The notes: generated by a model from the letters alone, not told the origin. 64,000 nucleotides of DNA from Leifsonia sp. TF02-11 (GCF_017565305.1 NZ_JAGEKP010000002.1:1-64000); one strand, 5' to 3'; counted from the stretch's first letter, positions 53,911-62,666 are shown. Program-made: numbers and translations.

Positions 53911-54429
53911 CTCCGACTGCTGGCGACGCACCCCGACGATCGTCTGCGCGTGCTCCATCAGCTCGCTGAGCGCCCGCTGCACCTGATCGGCCTTCGGCAC
54001 GTCCTTGAGCACGACCGGGCGGTCGAGACCGGAGTTGATGCGAACGTCCCCCGAACGGAACATGCTCTGCAGCCAGGTCCGCTTGACCGCGACGTCGTAG
54101 CCGCGGCTGTGCAGCAGCTCCTGACGCACGCGCACGAAGAAGCCGTGGCGCAGGATGAGCCGCCGGGTCGTGACGGTGTACCTGCGGCTCAACCAGACGG
54201 CGAGCGGGAGCAGGAACAGCAGCAGGGTTGCGACGGCGGCCGCCGACCAGAGGAGGACGACCTCCCAGACCTCGGACACCCGTCCGGCGAAGTAGCCGAC
54301 ACCGCCGGCGACGGCGATGAGGGCGAGGCTCGGCCAGAAGAGCGCGCGGGCGTTGGACCGGAGACGGGCGATGACCCGCTCCGGAGGCGGCGCGGGCGAA
54401 CCCTCCGGCGTACTGCTCATGTCTCCCAT
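53872..54429 (-). CDS. PH-domain membrane protein
   Basis: A 185-residue protein with two helices (about 31-48 and 55-79), then a bacterial PH (bPH2-type) domain: RRYTVTTRRLILRHGFFVR, ELLHSRGYDVAVKRTWLQSMF and INSGLDRPVVLKDVPKADQV. Function is unknown. The ATG overlaps the birA TAA stop by one base (TAATG); an ATG nine bases in is an alternative. This matches the Rv3278c position in mycobacteria. Confidence 0.85.
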   Translation of the reverse strand: MGDMSSTPEGSPAPPPERVIARLRSNARALFWPSLALIAVAGGVGYFAGRVSEVWEVVLLWSAAAVATLLLFLLPLAVWLSRRYTVTTRRLILRHGFFVRVRQELLHSRGYDVAVKRTWLQSMFRSGDVRINSGLDRPVVLKDVPKADQVQRALSELMEHAQTIVGVRRQQSESVSDETTVWGSR

Positions 54430-55190
54430 TAATACCGCAGGTGCGTCACGTCGCCCGCCGCCACCGCGGTCGGCCCCGCATCCGACTCCACGATCAACCG
54501 GCCGGTCTCGTCGATCGCCGTCGCCGTGCCGAGCAGGACGTCGCCTCCCGGCAGCTCGACCCGCACCGAGCGGCCGAGCGTGTGGCAGGCCTCTGACACC
54601 TCGTCGCGCAGTGCGCTGCGGATCGGGTCGCCTCCCGCTGCGACGAACTCGCGGTAGAGCACGCTCAGCTGGGTCAGATAGGCGGCCAGCACGGCGTCGG
54701 GGTCGATGTCGGCGGCTCCGGACAACGCCAGCGACGTGGAGGTCGGCGTGGGCAGCTCGTCGCGCTGCAGCGTCAGGTTCACCCCCGCCCCGACGATCAC
54801 TCCGTCCATCCCGGGCAGCAGCTCCGACAGGATGCCGCACACCTTCGCCTCGTCGATGAGCACGTCGTTCGGCCACTTGACCGAGACATCGCGCTCCGTG
54901 AACCCGCCGAGTGCGCGGCTCATCGCCACGCCGGCGAGCAGCGGGAACCAGCCGAGCGCCTCCGGTGCCAGGCCTTCGGGGCGCAGCAGCACCGAGATGG
55001 CCAGCGACGTGCCAGGGGGCGACACCCAGACCCGGCCGAGCCGGCCCCGGCCCCCCGTCTGGTTGTCGGTCACCACGACGGCGAGATCCGGCAGGTCACC
55101 GGCGCGCGACTGCAGCACGTCGTTGGTGGAGGAGGCTTCGGGAAGCACTTCGAGAACAGGGACGACGGCGCGGCTGCGGCGGAAGTTCAT
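54429..55190 (-). CDS. birA: Biotin-[acetyl-CoA-carboxylase] ligase
   Basis: A 253-residue monofunctional biotin ligase that attaches biotin to the carboxylase alpha subunit. SSTNDVLQSRA, TDNQTGGRGRLGRVWVSPPG (biotinyl-AMP loop, GRGRxGRxW) and SVKWPNDVLIDEAKVCGILSE (Lys/Asp) are all present. There is no N-terminal DNA-binding domain, so it is not a repressor. Its target, the alpha subunit, is 7.5 kb away. A CAGAAT box lies 6 nt before the ATG. Confidence 0.95.
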   Translation of the reverse strand: MNFRRSRAVVPVLEVLPEASSTNDVLQSRAGDLPDLAVVVTDNQTGGRGRLGRVWVSPPGTSLAISVLLRPEGLAPEALGWFPLLAGVAMSRALGGFTERDVSVKWPNDVLIDEAKVCGILSELLPGMDGVIVGAGVNLTLQRDELPTPTSTSLALSGAADIDPDAVLAAYLTQLSVLYREFVAAGGDPIRSALRDEVSEACHTLGRSVRVELPGGDVLLGTATAIDETGRLIVESDAGPTAVAAGDVTHLRY

Positions 55191-55275
55191 TGCTCAATTC
55201 TGCCAGCGAACCCGCCCGGATTTGTAGGATTCCATAGACGGCACGGGCATTCGGCTGGCAGGTAGAGTGAACGGC
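55191..55275. promoter_or_regulatory. Divergent promoters birA / accD
   Basis: CAGAAT (55197-55202, minus strand) is 6 nt before the birA ATG. TAGAGT (55263-55268, plus strand) is 7 nt before GTG 55276. Both transcripts are probably leaderless. Confidence 0.5.
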
Positions 55276-56880
55276 GTGACCGACACCGAAGCACGTCAGA
55301 CCCCCGATCCCTTCACGACCGCCGGCAAGCTCGCCGACCTCAAGGAGCGGTTCCACGAGGCCGTGACCGCAAGCGGCCAGGCCGCCATCGAGAAGCAGCA
55401 CGCGAAGGGCAAGCTGACCGCACGCGAGCGCATCGACCTCCTGCTCGACCAGGGGTCGTTCGTGGAGTTCGACGAGTTCGTCCGGCACCGCACGCACGCG
55501 TTCGGCATGGAGGCCAAGCGGCCATATGGCGACGCGGTCGTCACCGGCGTCGGCACCATCCACGGCCGCAACGTCGCGGTCTTCAGCCAGGACTTCACCA
55601 TCTTCGGCGGCAGCCTCGGCGAGGTGGCCGGTGAGAAGATCATCAAGGTGATGGATCACGCCATCAAGACCGGCGTTCCGATGATCGGCATCCTCGACTC
55701 CGGCGGCGCCCGCATCCAGGAGGGCGTCGTCGCCCTCGGCAAGTACGGCGAGATCTTCCGCCGCAACACCGCGGCCTCCGGCGTCATCCCGCAGATCTCG
55801 ATCGTGATGGGCCCCGCGGCCGGCGGTGCCGTCTACTCCCCCGCGCTCACCGACTTCGTGATCATGGTCGACAAGTCCAGCCACATGTTCGTCACGGGCC
55901 CTGACGTCATCAAGACGGTCACCGGAGAAGACGTCGGCTTCGAGGAGCTCGGCGGCGCGCTCACCCACAACAAGATCTCCGGCGTCTCGCACTACCTCGC
56001 GAGCGACGAAGAGGACGCCCTCGACTACGCGCGCACCCTGCTCAGCTACCTCCCACAGAACAACCTGGCCGAGCTGCCGGTCTTCGAGTCGGAGCCCGAG
56101 CTGGAGATCACCGACGCCGACCGCCGGCTCGACACGATCATCCCGGACTCGCCCAACCAGCCGTACGACGTGACCACGATCATCGAGGGGATCGTCGACG
56201 ACGGCGAGTTCCTCGAGGTGCAGCCGCTCTTCGCTCCCAACATCGTCATCGGGTTCGCGCGCGTGGAGGGCCGCTCGGTGGGCATCGTCGCCAACCAGCC
56301 GAGCGCGATGGCCGGCACGCTCAACATCGACGCCGGCGAGAAGGCGTCGCGGTTCGTGCGCTTCTGCGACGCGTTCAGCATCCCCATCCTCACCCTCGTC
56401 GACGTGCCGGGCTACTTGCCTGGGACCGACCAGGAGTGGACCGGCGTCATCCGCCGCGGCGCCAAGCTGCTGTACGCCTACGCCGAGGCGACCGTGCCGC
56501 TGGTCACGATCATCACGCGCAAGGCTTACGGCGGCGCGTACATCGTCATGGGGTCCAAGCAGCTCGGCGCCGACATGAACCTCGCCTGGCCGACCGCCGA
56601 GATCGCGGTGATGGGAGGCCAGGGAGCCGTCAACATCCTCTACCGCGGCGAGATCAAGCGCGCGGAGGAGGCGGGAGAGGACGTCGCCGCGGTGCGGGCA
56701 CGCCTCGCGAGCGAGTACACGTACAACGTGGCGAGCCCGTTCCTCGCCGCGGAGCGCGGTGAGCTCGACGGCGTCATCGAGCCGGCCGCGACGCGCATCT
56801 CGGTCATCAAGGCGTTGCGTGCGCTGCGCACGAAGCGTGCGGCGATGCCGCCGAAGAAGCACGGGAACATCCCGCTGTGA
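55276..56880 (+). CDS. accD: Acyl-CoA carboxylase beta subunit (carboxyltransferase)
   Basis: A 534-residue AccD5-type subunit that transfers CO2 from biotin to acetyl- or propionyl-CoA for fatty acid and branched-lipid synthesis. It has two crotonase-like halves. The first includes [31 protein letters not shown] and [16 protein letters not shown]; the second has [39 protein letters not shown] and [21 protein letters not shown] 55276, 7 nt after TAGAGT, is chosen over an in-frame GTG 9 bases earlier. The epsilon gene overlaps its end. Confidence 0.95.
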   Translation: MTDTEARQTPDPFTTAGKLADLKERFHEAVTASGQAAIEKQHAKGKLTARERIDLLLDQGSFVEFDEFVRHRTHAFGMEAKRPYGDAVVTGVGTIHGRNVAVFSQDFTIFGGSLGEVAGEKIIKVMDHAIKTGVPMIGILDSGGARIQEGVVALGKYGEIFRRNTAASGVIPQISIVMGPAAGGAVYSPALTDFVIMVDKSSHMFVTGPDVIKTVTGEDVGFEELGGALTHNKISGVSHYLASDEEDALDYARTLLSYLPQNNLAELPVFESEPELEITDADRRLDTIIPDSPNQPYDVTTIIEGIVDDGEFLEVQPLFAPNIVIGFARVEGRSVGIVANQPSAMAGTLNIDAGEKASRFVRFCDAFSIPILTLVDVPGYLPGTDQEWTGVIRRGAKLLYAYAEATVPLVTIITRKAYGGAYIVMGSKQLGADMNLAWPTAEIAVMGGQGAVNILYRGEIKRAEEAGEDVAAVRARLASEYTYNVASPFLAAERGELDGVIEPAATRISVIKALRALRTKRAAMPPKKHGNIPL

Positions 56881-57128
56881 GCGGCGCCCACGCAGCGTCG
56901 GAGGCCTCCCCGCTCGACCCGTCCCAGCTCCGGTTCCTCACGAAGGGCGTCACGCCCGAGGAGGTCGCCGCCGTCACGGCCGTGCTGGCGACGGCAGCGG
57001 CGGAGGCCGCAGCGGCCGCTCGCGACGCGCGGCCGCAGCACGGACCGGACGGCTGGGAGCGCACGCAGCGCAGTCTCCGCACACCGCTCGACCGCGGGCC
57101 GGGCGCCTGGCGTTCGTTCTCCGGCTGA
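56877..57128 (+). CDS. accE: Acyl-CoA carboxylase epsilon subunit
   Basis: An 83-residue protein starting at GTG in a GTGA overlap with accD. It has the layout of the actinobacterial epsilon subunit: an acidic/Ala N-terminus, [28 protein letters not shown] (helical pair) and W-x-R at the C-terminus ([23 protein letters not shown]). It stabilises the alpha-beta complex. Weak sequence conservation is normal in this family; position and length support it. Confidence 0.88.
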   Translation: MSGAHAASEASPLDPSQLRFLTKGVTPEEVAAVTAVLATAAAEAAAAARDARPQHGPDGWERTQRSLRTPLDRGPGAWRSFSG

Positions 57129-57160
57129 GCTGGCTTCGACCCCGGTCGAGCCCCGCTGTA

Positions 57161-57172
57161 CCCCGATCGGGG
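57161..57172 (+). terminator. Palindrome after accE, possible terminator
   Basis: CCCCGATCGGGG is a perfect 12-bp palindrome 32 bases after the accE stop, next to further GC-rich short dyads. It has no T-run. Confidence 0.3.
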
Positions 57173-57217
57173 AGGCCCCCACTCGCGGGTCACGCGACAT
57201 TGCGCCAGAGTGACCTC

Positions 57218-57259
57218 ATGGCAACCTCGGAGCTGTCCCCCTGGGGTCCCCCAAAATGA
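57218..57259 (+). CDS. Possible 13-residue leader peptide
   Basis: A tiny frame encoding MATSELSPWGPPK and ending TGA, which overlaps the start of the next small frame (ATGA). Coupling of two tiny frames may be chance. There is no clear ribosome site. Included as a lead only. Confidence 0.2.
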   Translation: MATSELSPWGPPK

Positions 57260-57348
57260 CGACTATGTATTTCTCGAACGACGCGACAATATTGTTGTTG
57301 CTAGGTGTCTCTCCTCGTGAGTCACACCGCCAATCACTCGCCGACTAG
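57256..57348 (+). CDS. Possible 30-residue small ORF
   Basis: It encodes a 30-residue peptide with MYFSNDATILLLLGVSPRE in the middle and TAG at 57346-57348. The stretch is much less GC-rich than its surroundings and uses rare codons such as ATA, TTG and CTA, so it may instead be promoter DNA for the RNA below. The stop codon forms part of a TAGGGT box. Confidence 0.25.
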   Translation: MTTMYFSNDATILLLLGVSPRESHRQSLAD

Positions 57349-57351
57349 GGT
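57346..57351 (+). promoter_or_regulatory. Candidate -10 box for the small RNA
   Basis: TAGGGT at 57346-57351 has the preferred hexamer form of this window. A start near 57358 would give an RNA of about 100 nt ending after the second hairpin. No -35 match is visible. Confidence 0.4.
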
Positions 57352-57357
57352 AAGCGG

Positions 57358-57460
57358 GCGAGTGCTTTGGGGGCGAGTCAGGGCGATATTCGGGTTGTCG
57401 CCCTGACTCGGGGTTTGAAAAGGGGCCGACAATTCGGGTGTCGGCCCCTTTCATCTCTTT
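57358..57460 (+). ncRNA. Candidate small RNA with twin UUCGGG loops
   Basis: Two perfect hairpins follow each other: stem 13 bp at 57374-57410, and stem 13 bp at 57419-57451. Both loops share ATTCGGG. The second is followed by TTTCATCTCTTT and looks like an intrinsic terminator. No gene follows on this strand until 61922, so it is not a leader. I find no fit to 6S, tmRNA, RNase P or the 6C RNA family. Direction is inferred from the -10 box; the hairpins could also serve the opposite strand. Confidence 0.5.
57419..57451. terminator. Strong bidirectional terminator
   Basis: Arms 57419-57431 and 57439-57451 pair perfectly over 13 bp with a 7-nt loop. T-rich sequence follows on the plus strand and TTTT on the minus strand. 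It can end accDE or the small RNA from the left and the sensor genes from the right. Confidence 0.8.
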
Positions 57461-57512
57461 AACGGCGCCTCGCGCAACTCTTCGCGCGCGCCACTCACTC
57501 CGCCGAGGGGCG

Positions 57513-57551
57513 CGTTGTTGTCCCTTTCGAGCGCTGAAAGGGACAACAACG
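57513..57551. repeat. Perfect 16-bp inverted repeat
   Basis: Arms 57513-57528 and 57536-57551 (core GTTGTTGTCCCTTTC) pair without mismatch across GAGCGCT, downstream of the kinase-like gene. There is no T-run, so it is more likely a protein site, mRNA-stabilising stem or small mobile-element remnant than a terminator. Confidence 0.7.
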
Positions 57552-57590
57552 TGCCTCTCGCGCGTGGAACCGCGGGCGTGGGACTGCGCG

Positions 57591-58625
57591 TCAGCGGGCG
57601 GCGTCGACGAGGGGGCGCGGGATCTCCAGCCACAGGTCGACCTCGTCGTCGTCCGACTCGACGCCCAGCGCATTGGCGGCGCCGTCGTCCGACATCCGCA
57701 GGCCGACGACGGTGACAGCGGTCTTCGACGAGCGCGGCACCGTGCGGACGATCAGCTTGTCGGTCGTCGTGCCGCGGATCGCGTCGGCGAGGCGGCGCAG
57801 GACGGTCTCCAGCCCGCTCTGGTCGAGGTCGTCGATGCCGCCCTCGTCGAGCAGGCTCACGACCACACCACGCCGGCGGGCGTCCATGACCTCGCGGCGC
57901 ACGTCGTCGTTGAGCAGGCGCCTGCCACGGATCTCGTCGCGGATCGCGCCCTCCAGGTAGCGGCACTCGCGGCGTTCCGCCTCGGTGAGGTCTCCGCCGC
58001 GGCGGACGATCTCGGCGAGCATCGGAGCAGCCACCCGGTAGGTCTGCCGCAGCCGCAGCTGGCGCTCCATCACGTGCGCCTCCTGCGCGGCCTGCCACTC
58101 GGTGGCCTCCCGCTCGGCCCGGGCGAACTGGAGGGCGTCACGGCCCGCCTTCGCCAGCGAACCGGAGATCACCACCGCGACGCCGACCCACACCACGGAG
58201 CCGATCACGCCCAGACCGGCGAGGGCGCCCGGTCCGGCCCAGACCACCGTCTGCACCGCCAGGAAGCCGACGCCCACCCAGGCGACGAACTGCTGGCGGC
58301 GTACCGCTGCGATCGTCATCAAGGTGCCGACGGCGGCGACGTACCAGGTCGCGTACCCGTTGTCCTTCGCGGGGTTGAGCTCACTCGTGACCAGGATCGG
58401 GATGACCACGCACACGGCGAGGTCGAACGCGGCCAGCCAGAGCGGCATCTTGGTGGGGCTGGTCGGCCACAGGCTGATGACGGTCGCGACAGCGTAGAGC
58501 GCCATCGCCACGATCGCCGGGCCCGGGGCGCTCGGGATCGACAGCGACGACAGGCCGAGGAACAGGTGGTAGGCGGAGAACAGCGCCCCGAGACCGAGGA
58601 AGAGCAGCCTGTTGAGCGTGATCAT
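57591..58625 (-). CDS. Membrane kinase-like protein without ATP-binding boxes
   Basis: A 344-residue protein with about six N-terminal helices (5-165), a coiled linker rich in Arg/Glu/Gln (RAEREATEWQAAQEAHVMER), then a C-terminal domain ending in EVDLWLEIPRPLV. The arrangement mirrors the next gene's histidine kinase, but there is no His-box nor N- or G-boxes, so it is probably a pseudokinase or sensory partner. The ATG overlaps the kinase stop by 4 nt (ATGA). The role is inferred from the operon. Confidence 0.72.
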   Translation of the reverse strand: MITLNRLLFLGLGALFSAYHLFLGLSSLSIPSAPGPAIVAMALYAVATVISLWPTSPTKMPLWLAAFDLAVCVVIPILVTSELNPAKDNGYATWYVAAVGTLMTIAAVRRQQFVAWVGVGFLAVQTVVWAGPGALAGLGVIGSVVWVGVAVVISGSLAKAGRDALQFARAEREATEWQAAQEAHVMERQLRLRQTYRVAAPMLAEIVRRGGDLTEAERRECRYLEGAIRDEIRGRRLLNDDVRREVMDARRRGVVVSLLDEGGIDDLDQSGLETVLRRLADAIRGTTTDKLIVRTVPRSSKTAVTVVGLRMSDDGAANALGVESDDDEVDLWLEIPRPLVDAAR

Positions 58626-59899
58626 CCCGCCGCCTCCTGCTCGCGATCGGCGACCGACCCGTGCTCGGCCGCCGGCCAGACGATCGTCACCGTCGTGCCC
58701 TCACCCGGAGCCGACACGACGGTGGCCTTGCCGCCGACCTTCGCGAGGCGCTCGCGGATGCTCACCCGCAGGCCGAGCCGCTCGGCCGGCACGGCGTCCG
58801 CATCGAAACCGCGGCCGTCGTCCGCCACGACCACGCGGACCGCCGCACCGTTCTCGCCGCCGTGCACCGTGACGCTGCGGTGCACGTCCTCGCCTCCGGC
58901 GTGCTGCATGCTGTTCACCATCGCCTGCACCGCCGCGGAATAGACCGCCTCCGCGACGTTCACGGGGAGGCTGTGGAGGTCGTCGTCCTGCGCGTCCACC
59001 GCGAACGGCGAGGAGAACGCGCGCGCCGCCGTGACGAGGCGGTCGGACAGCTGCTCGACGCCGACCTGGGTCTGGTCCTCGGGCCCGGAGGCCTCCGCCG
59101 CGTGAAGATGCCCGATCGCGTCGGCCGCCATGCGCGCAGCCAAGTCCTTCTGCTCCGGCGTGCGGGCGCTCGCGGCCGAGAGCAGCGTCGTCAGCACGCT
59201 GTCGTGCACGATCGCGTCGACCTGCACGCGCTCCACCTCGGTGGCGTGCTGGCGGACCGCGTTGCCGTACTTCGCGAGCGCCTGGCTCTGGGCGATGTCG
59301 ACGGCGGTGGCGGCCTGCCGCATCATCGCGATGATCGCCAGGATGACGCCGCCCAGGATGATCGCGTACACCGTGTCGAGCCCGGCGAGCTCTGCACCGA
59401 CCCCGCCGCCGGCCGGCAGCGCCCGCACCACGCCGTACGCGATCGGAGTGATGAAGGTGTACGCGATCGCCAGCCAGAGCGGGTACGCCACGGCGGCGAA
59501 GGCCGTGAACACCGAGCAGAGGAACCACACCCACGGCTTGTCGGACGCGAAAGCTGCCGGCTGCGACACCAGCAGCGGCCACGTCACGATCGCGGCGAAG
59601 TAGACGATCGAGAGGATGCCCATGGTGATCTTGACGAACCGCTGCGCGAAGATCGCCAGCAGCACCGTGAACGCGAGACCGCCGAAGACCAGCACCAGCA
59701 CGACCGCCGCCCACGGGCTGCGCAGCGCGCCCAGCTGGCCCAGCGCCGTCGGGAAGGTCTGCAGGCCGAACACCAGACCGAAGGCCGACACCGTGCGGTC
59801 GGAGATGCGCTCGATGCGTGCGCGGCTCAGCGGGTTGCGCGGCTTGGCCGCCTCGATAGGCGCTCCCGGCGTGGAGCGCGGGAGGCTAGGGGCGCTCAT
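58622..59899 (-). CDS. Sensor histidine kinase
   Basis: A 425-residue kinase. Six or so helices (about 40-215) carry the sensor. The His region is VDAIVHDSVLTTLLSAA (His with following Asp, HisKA_3-like). The ATPase domain has the N-box QAMVNSMQHAGG, G1 VVADDGRGFDADAV and G2 in the RLGLRVSIRERL and PGEGTTVTIVWP stretch. It should phosphorylate the response regulator whose end overlaps its start by 14 nt. The signal is unknown. Confidence 0.88.
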   Translation of the reverse strand: MSAPSLPRSTPGAPIEAAKPRNPLSRARIERISDRTVSAFGLVFGLQTFPTALGQLGALRSPWAAVVLVLVFGGLAFTVLLAIFAQRFVKITMGILSIVYFAAIVTWPLLVSQPAAFASDKPWVWFLCSVFTAFAAVAYPLWLAIAYTFITPIAYGVVRALPAGGGVGAELAGLDTVYAIILGGVILAIIAMMRQAATAVDIAQSQALAKYGNAVRQHATEVERVQVDAIVHDSVLTTLLSAASARTPEQKDLAARMAADAIGHLHAAEASGPEDQTQVGVEQLSDRLVTAARAFSSPFAVDAQDDDLHSLPVNVAEAVYSAAVQAMVNSMQHAGGEDVHRSVTVHGGENGAAVRVVVADDGRGFDADAVPAERLGLRVSIRERLAKVGGKATVVSAPGEGTTVTIVWPAAEHGSVADREQEAAG

Positions 59900-60545
59900 T
59901 GCCCGTGTCGGGATCGAGCCCGGGCAGGATGCCGTCCTCCACGGCCCGGCGGAGGAGATCCACCTTGGTCGGTGCGGGCCGGCCGACCTCGACGTATTTC
60001 ACGCGGATGCGGTCGAGATACTCGCGCGCGGTCGAGTTCGCGATCCCCAGCTGTGCCGCGACCGCCTTGAGCGGCAGACCGGAGGCGTACAGGTGCAGCA
60101 CGTCACGCTCGCGGCGGCCGAGCTGCGCCTTCGCGAAGTCGCTGTCGGCGTCGATCGCGGTCGCCCACTCCAGGTTGTTGAGCACGTCGCCGCGCGCGAC
60201 CGTCTCGATCGCGTTCATGACCGTGGTCGTCGGGGACGACTTGGGGATGACGCCGGCCGCACCCGCGGCGAGCGCCTCCCGGACGCTGGCCACCCGGTCG
60301 GCGATGCTGTGCACCAGCACGGCGGCACCGGTCGCCTGCGCGCGCTTGACGTTGTCGGTGACTTTGGACCCGTCGCCGAGCGACAGGTCGAGCACGACCA
60401 CATCGCACTCCTGGGAGCCGAGCTGCTCGACGAACTCGTTCACCGTCGCCGCCGCCACGACGACCTCGTACCCGGCGTCCTGACAGGCCGCCTTGAGTCC
60501 GAGGCGCACCGACTCATGATCGTCGACGATTGAGACTCGCACCAT
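59886..60545 (-). CDS. NarL/LuxR-family response regulator
   Basis: A 219-residue regulator. The receiver has Asp8/Asp9 (SIVDDHESV), phospho-acceptor Asp53 in VVLDLSLGDG, and Lys102 in GVIPKSSP. The LuxR-type helix-turn-helix is at about 150-200 (RRERDVLHLYASGLPLKAVAAQLGIANSTARE). The ATG is 7 nt after TACGAT, so it leads a leaderless operon regulator-kinase-partner. Target genes are not apparent nearby. Confidence 0.9.
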   Translation of the reverse strand: MVRVSIVDDHESVRLGLKAACQDAGYEVVVAAATVNEFVEQLGSQECDVVVLDLSLGDGSKVTDNVKRAQATGAAVLVHSIADRVASVREALAAGAAGVIPKSSPTTTVMNAIETVARGDVLNNLEWATAIDADSDFAKAQLGRRERDVLHLYASGLPLKAVAAQLGIANSTAREYLDRIRVKYVEVGRPAPTKVDLLRRAVEDGILPGLDPDTGNERP

Positions 60546-60558
60546 GCTGACCATCGTA
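60546..60558 (-). promoter_or_regulatory. -10 box of the response regulator operon
   Basis: TACGAT at 60553-60558 (minus strand) is 7 nt before the ATG at 60545. Confidence 0.5.
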
Positions 60559-60586
60559 GTGTGCAGCATGCTCGGATCCCGGGCGA

Positions 60587-61897
60587 TCACGGGGTCAGCG
60601 TGGCGACGGCCTCCACGTGGTGGGTGTTCGGGAAGAGGTCGAAGGCCCGCAGCGAGCGCAGTGGATAGCCGCGCTCGGCGAAATACGCCAGGTCGCGCGC
60701 GAGGGCGACCGGGTCGCACGCGACATAGACGATCTGGGCGGGCCGCATCGACGCGATGGCCTGCACGACGTCGCGTCCCGCTCCGGAGCGGGGCGGATCG
60801 AGGACCACGGTCGCTGCGCGCAGCCGGGCGCGCTCGGCTGCGGAGGCGTCCGCGGCCAGCGCGGTCACGAAGTGCTCGACGCGCGCGGTCACCGCCGACG
60901 CACCCACCCACTCCGCGAGGTTCTCTGCCGCATCGTCGGTCGCGGCTTCGTCGGACTCGACCGACGTGATGCGTGTCGTCGGGCCGAAGCGGTCGCCGAG
61001 CGCCGCCGCCAGCAGGCCGACGCCGCCGTAGAGGTCGAGGTTCGCGGCGCGCGGGTCGAAGACGGCCTCGTCGACGGCTGAGCGCACGGCCGAGGTGAGC
61101 GTCGCCGCCGCCTCGCGGTGCACCTGCCAGAAGCCGCGCGCGTCGAGCCGGAACTCGCGCTCGCCCACCCGCTCCCGGATCGGGACGGGTCGACGGCGTG
61201 GGCGCGCCGGGCGCCTGCCGCGCGTGCCGCGCTTCCCGTTCGCCTCCGGGAGGTCGTTGACGAGTACGTGCGTCGCCCCCAGCCCGGTGGCGACGATGTC
61301 GACCGACTCGGCTCCGGGGAAGCGCTGGCCGAACGGCGTCGACTCCTCTACCGCGGCCGTCGCCAGCGGGAGGCCGGTCACGGGCACCACGGTGTGGGTG
61401 CGCGCCGCGAACGGGCCGATCGTGCCGTCCCTGCCGACCTGGAGGCGCACGCGCGTGCGCCAGCCGGTGCCGTCCTCCGTCTCGCCGGGCACGGCTTCCA
61501 CCGTCAGGCGGCCGCCGTCGGGGCCGACCGCGGCGATGGTGTCGGCGTCGAGTCGCGCGGTGCGCTGCAGGGCGTCCTCGATCACGCGCCGCTTGAGCTC
61601 ACGCTGGTGGTCGAGCCGGATGTGGCCGAACTCGGCGCCGCCGGCGCGCTGCCCGGGGGCGCGGCGTACGGAGGCTGCGTCCCAGACGTGCTCACGGCGC
61701 TCGGCCGCGGGCTCGAGGACCTCCAGCAGCTCTGCGCGCCAGAACCGGTCGTGCGCGGTGTCGGCCACGCGGGCGCGCACACGCTCGCCCGGCATGGTGT
61801 CCGGAACGAAGACGACCCGGCCCTCGTGCCTGGCGACGAACACGCCGCCGTGCGCGACATTGATAATGTCGAGTTCGACCTCGTCCTTCTGGGGCAT
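60587..61897 (-). CDS. RNA uracil-5-methyltransferase, TrmA/RlmD type
   Basis: A 436-residue class I RNA methyltransferase. Residues 1-60 form a TRAM domain (LDIINVAHGGVFVARHEGRVVFVPDTMPGE). The catalytic domain has NLDLYGGVGLLAAALGDRF (SAM), TVVLDPPRSGAGRDVV (Asp367), and IVYVACDPVALARDL, where Cys394 is the nucleophile. It would make m5U in tRNA or rRNA. Four Cys residues of an iron-sulfur site, seen in some RlmD proteins, are not evident. The exact RNA target cannot be told. Divergent from maf. Confidence 0.87.
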   Translation of the reverse strand: MPQKDEVELDIINVAHGGVFVARHEGRVVFVPDTMPGERVRARVADTAHDRFWRAELLEVLEPAAERREHVWDAASVRRAPGQRAGGAEFGHIRLDHQRELKRRVIEDALQRTARLDADTIAAVGPDGGRLTVEAVPGETEDGTGWRTRVRLQVGRDGTIGPFAARTHTVVPVTGLPLATAAVEESTPFGQRFPGAESVDIVATGLGATHVLVNDLPEANGKRGTRGRRPARPRRRPVPIRERVGEREFRLDARGFWQVHREAAATLTSAVRSAVDEAVFDPRAANLDLYGGVGLLAAALGDRFGPTTRITSVESDEAATDDAAENLAEWVGASAVTARVEHFVTALAADASAAERARLRAATVVLDPPRSGAGRDVVQAIASMRPAQIVYVACDPVALARDLAYFAERGYPLRSLRAFDLFPNTHHVEAVATLTP

Positions 61898-61921
61898 CCT
61901 CCGAGCATCCCACAGGTGACC

Positions 61922-62557
61922 ATGCGCCTCTACCTCGCCTCCACCTCCCCCGCCCGCCTCGCGCTGCTGCGCGCAGCCGGCATCGAACCGGTCGTCGTTC
62001 CGTCGCACGTGGACGAGCCGGCGGCGGTCGCGGCAGCGGAGGCCGAGCACGGCCCGCTGTCGCCCGGGGCGATGGTGCAGCTGCTCGCCCGACTCAAAGC
62101 GGAGGCCGTGCGCGGCACCCTCGACGGCACTCCGATCGACGGCCTGATCCTGGGCGGCGACTCGGCGTTCGCCATCGACGACCACATCCACGGCAAGCCG
62201 CACCTGCCGGAGGTCGCGCGCGAGCGCTGGCTCGCGCAGCGGGGGCGGACGGGCGACCTGCACTCCGGCCACTGGCTCATCGACCACCGCGACGGGCGCG
62301 AGAACGGGGCCGTCGGCGCGACGGCTGTCGCGTCGGTCACGTTCGCCGATGTCACCGAGACCGAGATCGACGCCTATGTGGCCAGCGGCGAACCGTTGGA
62401 GGTCGCGGGCGCGTTCACGATCGACAGCCTCGGCGGCCCGTTCATCACCCGCGTGGAGGGCGACCCGAGCACCGTCGTCGGCCTGTCGCTGTCGACGCTG
62501 CGCGACCTGGTGCGCCGGCTCGGCGTCGAGTGGACGGAGTTGTGGAACCGGGGGTGA
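61922..62557 (+). CDS. maf: Maf-family nucleotide pyrophosphatase
   Basis: A 211-residue house-cleaning enzyme that hydrolyses dTTP/UTP or modified nucleotides. It begins YLASTSPARLALLRAAGI, contains the catalytic Asp in LILGGDSAFAID, and SGHWLIDHRDG plus SLGGPFITRVEGDPSTVVGL as in the family. The specificity class is not certain. It lies between accE and the alpha subunit, matching the mycobacterial order. Confidence 0.92.
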   Translation: MRLYLASTSPARLALLRAAGIEPVVVPSHVDEPAAVAAAEAEHGPLSPGAMVQLLARLKAEAVRGTLDGTPIDGLILGGDSAFAIDDHIHGKPHLPEVARERWLAQRGRTGDLHSGHWLIDHRDGRENGAVGATAVASVTFADVTETEIDAYVASGEPLEVAGAFTIDSLGGPFITRVEGDPSTVVGLSLSTLRDLVRRLGVEWTELWNRG

Positions 62558-62666
62558 CCGCCCGCCGGCGCAGCACGAGAAGACGATTCGGTCTCTTGTT
62601 GACTCCCTGAAGGCTCCCGAATGCTTTTTTGTGGGAATCGTCCAAAAGCTGCTCCGGCTCCGGCAA

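Noticed and set aside
57358-57460. Actinobacterial 6C RNA
   Set aside because: 6C RNAs carry runs of six or more C in both loops; these loops read ATTCGGG.
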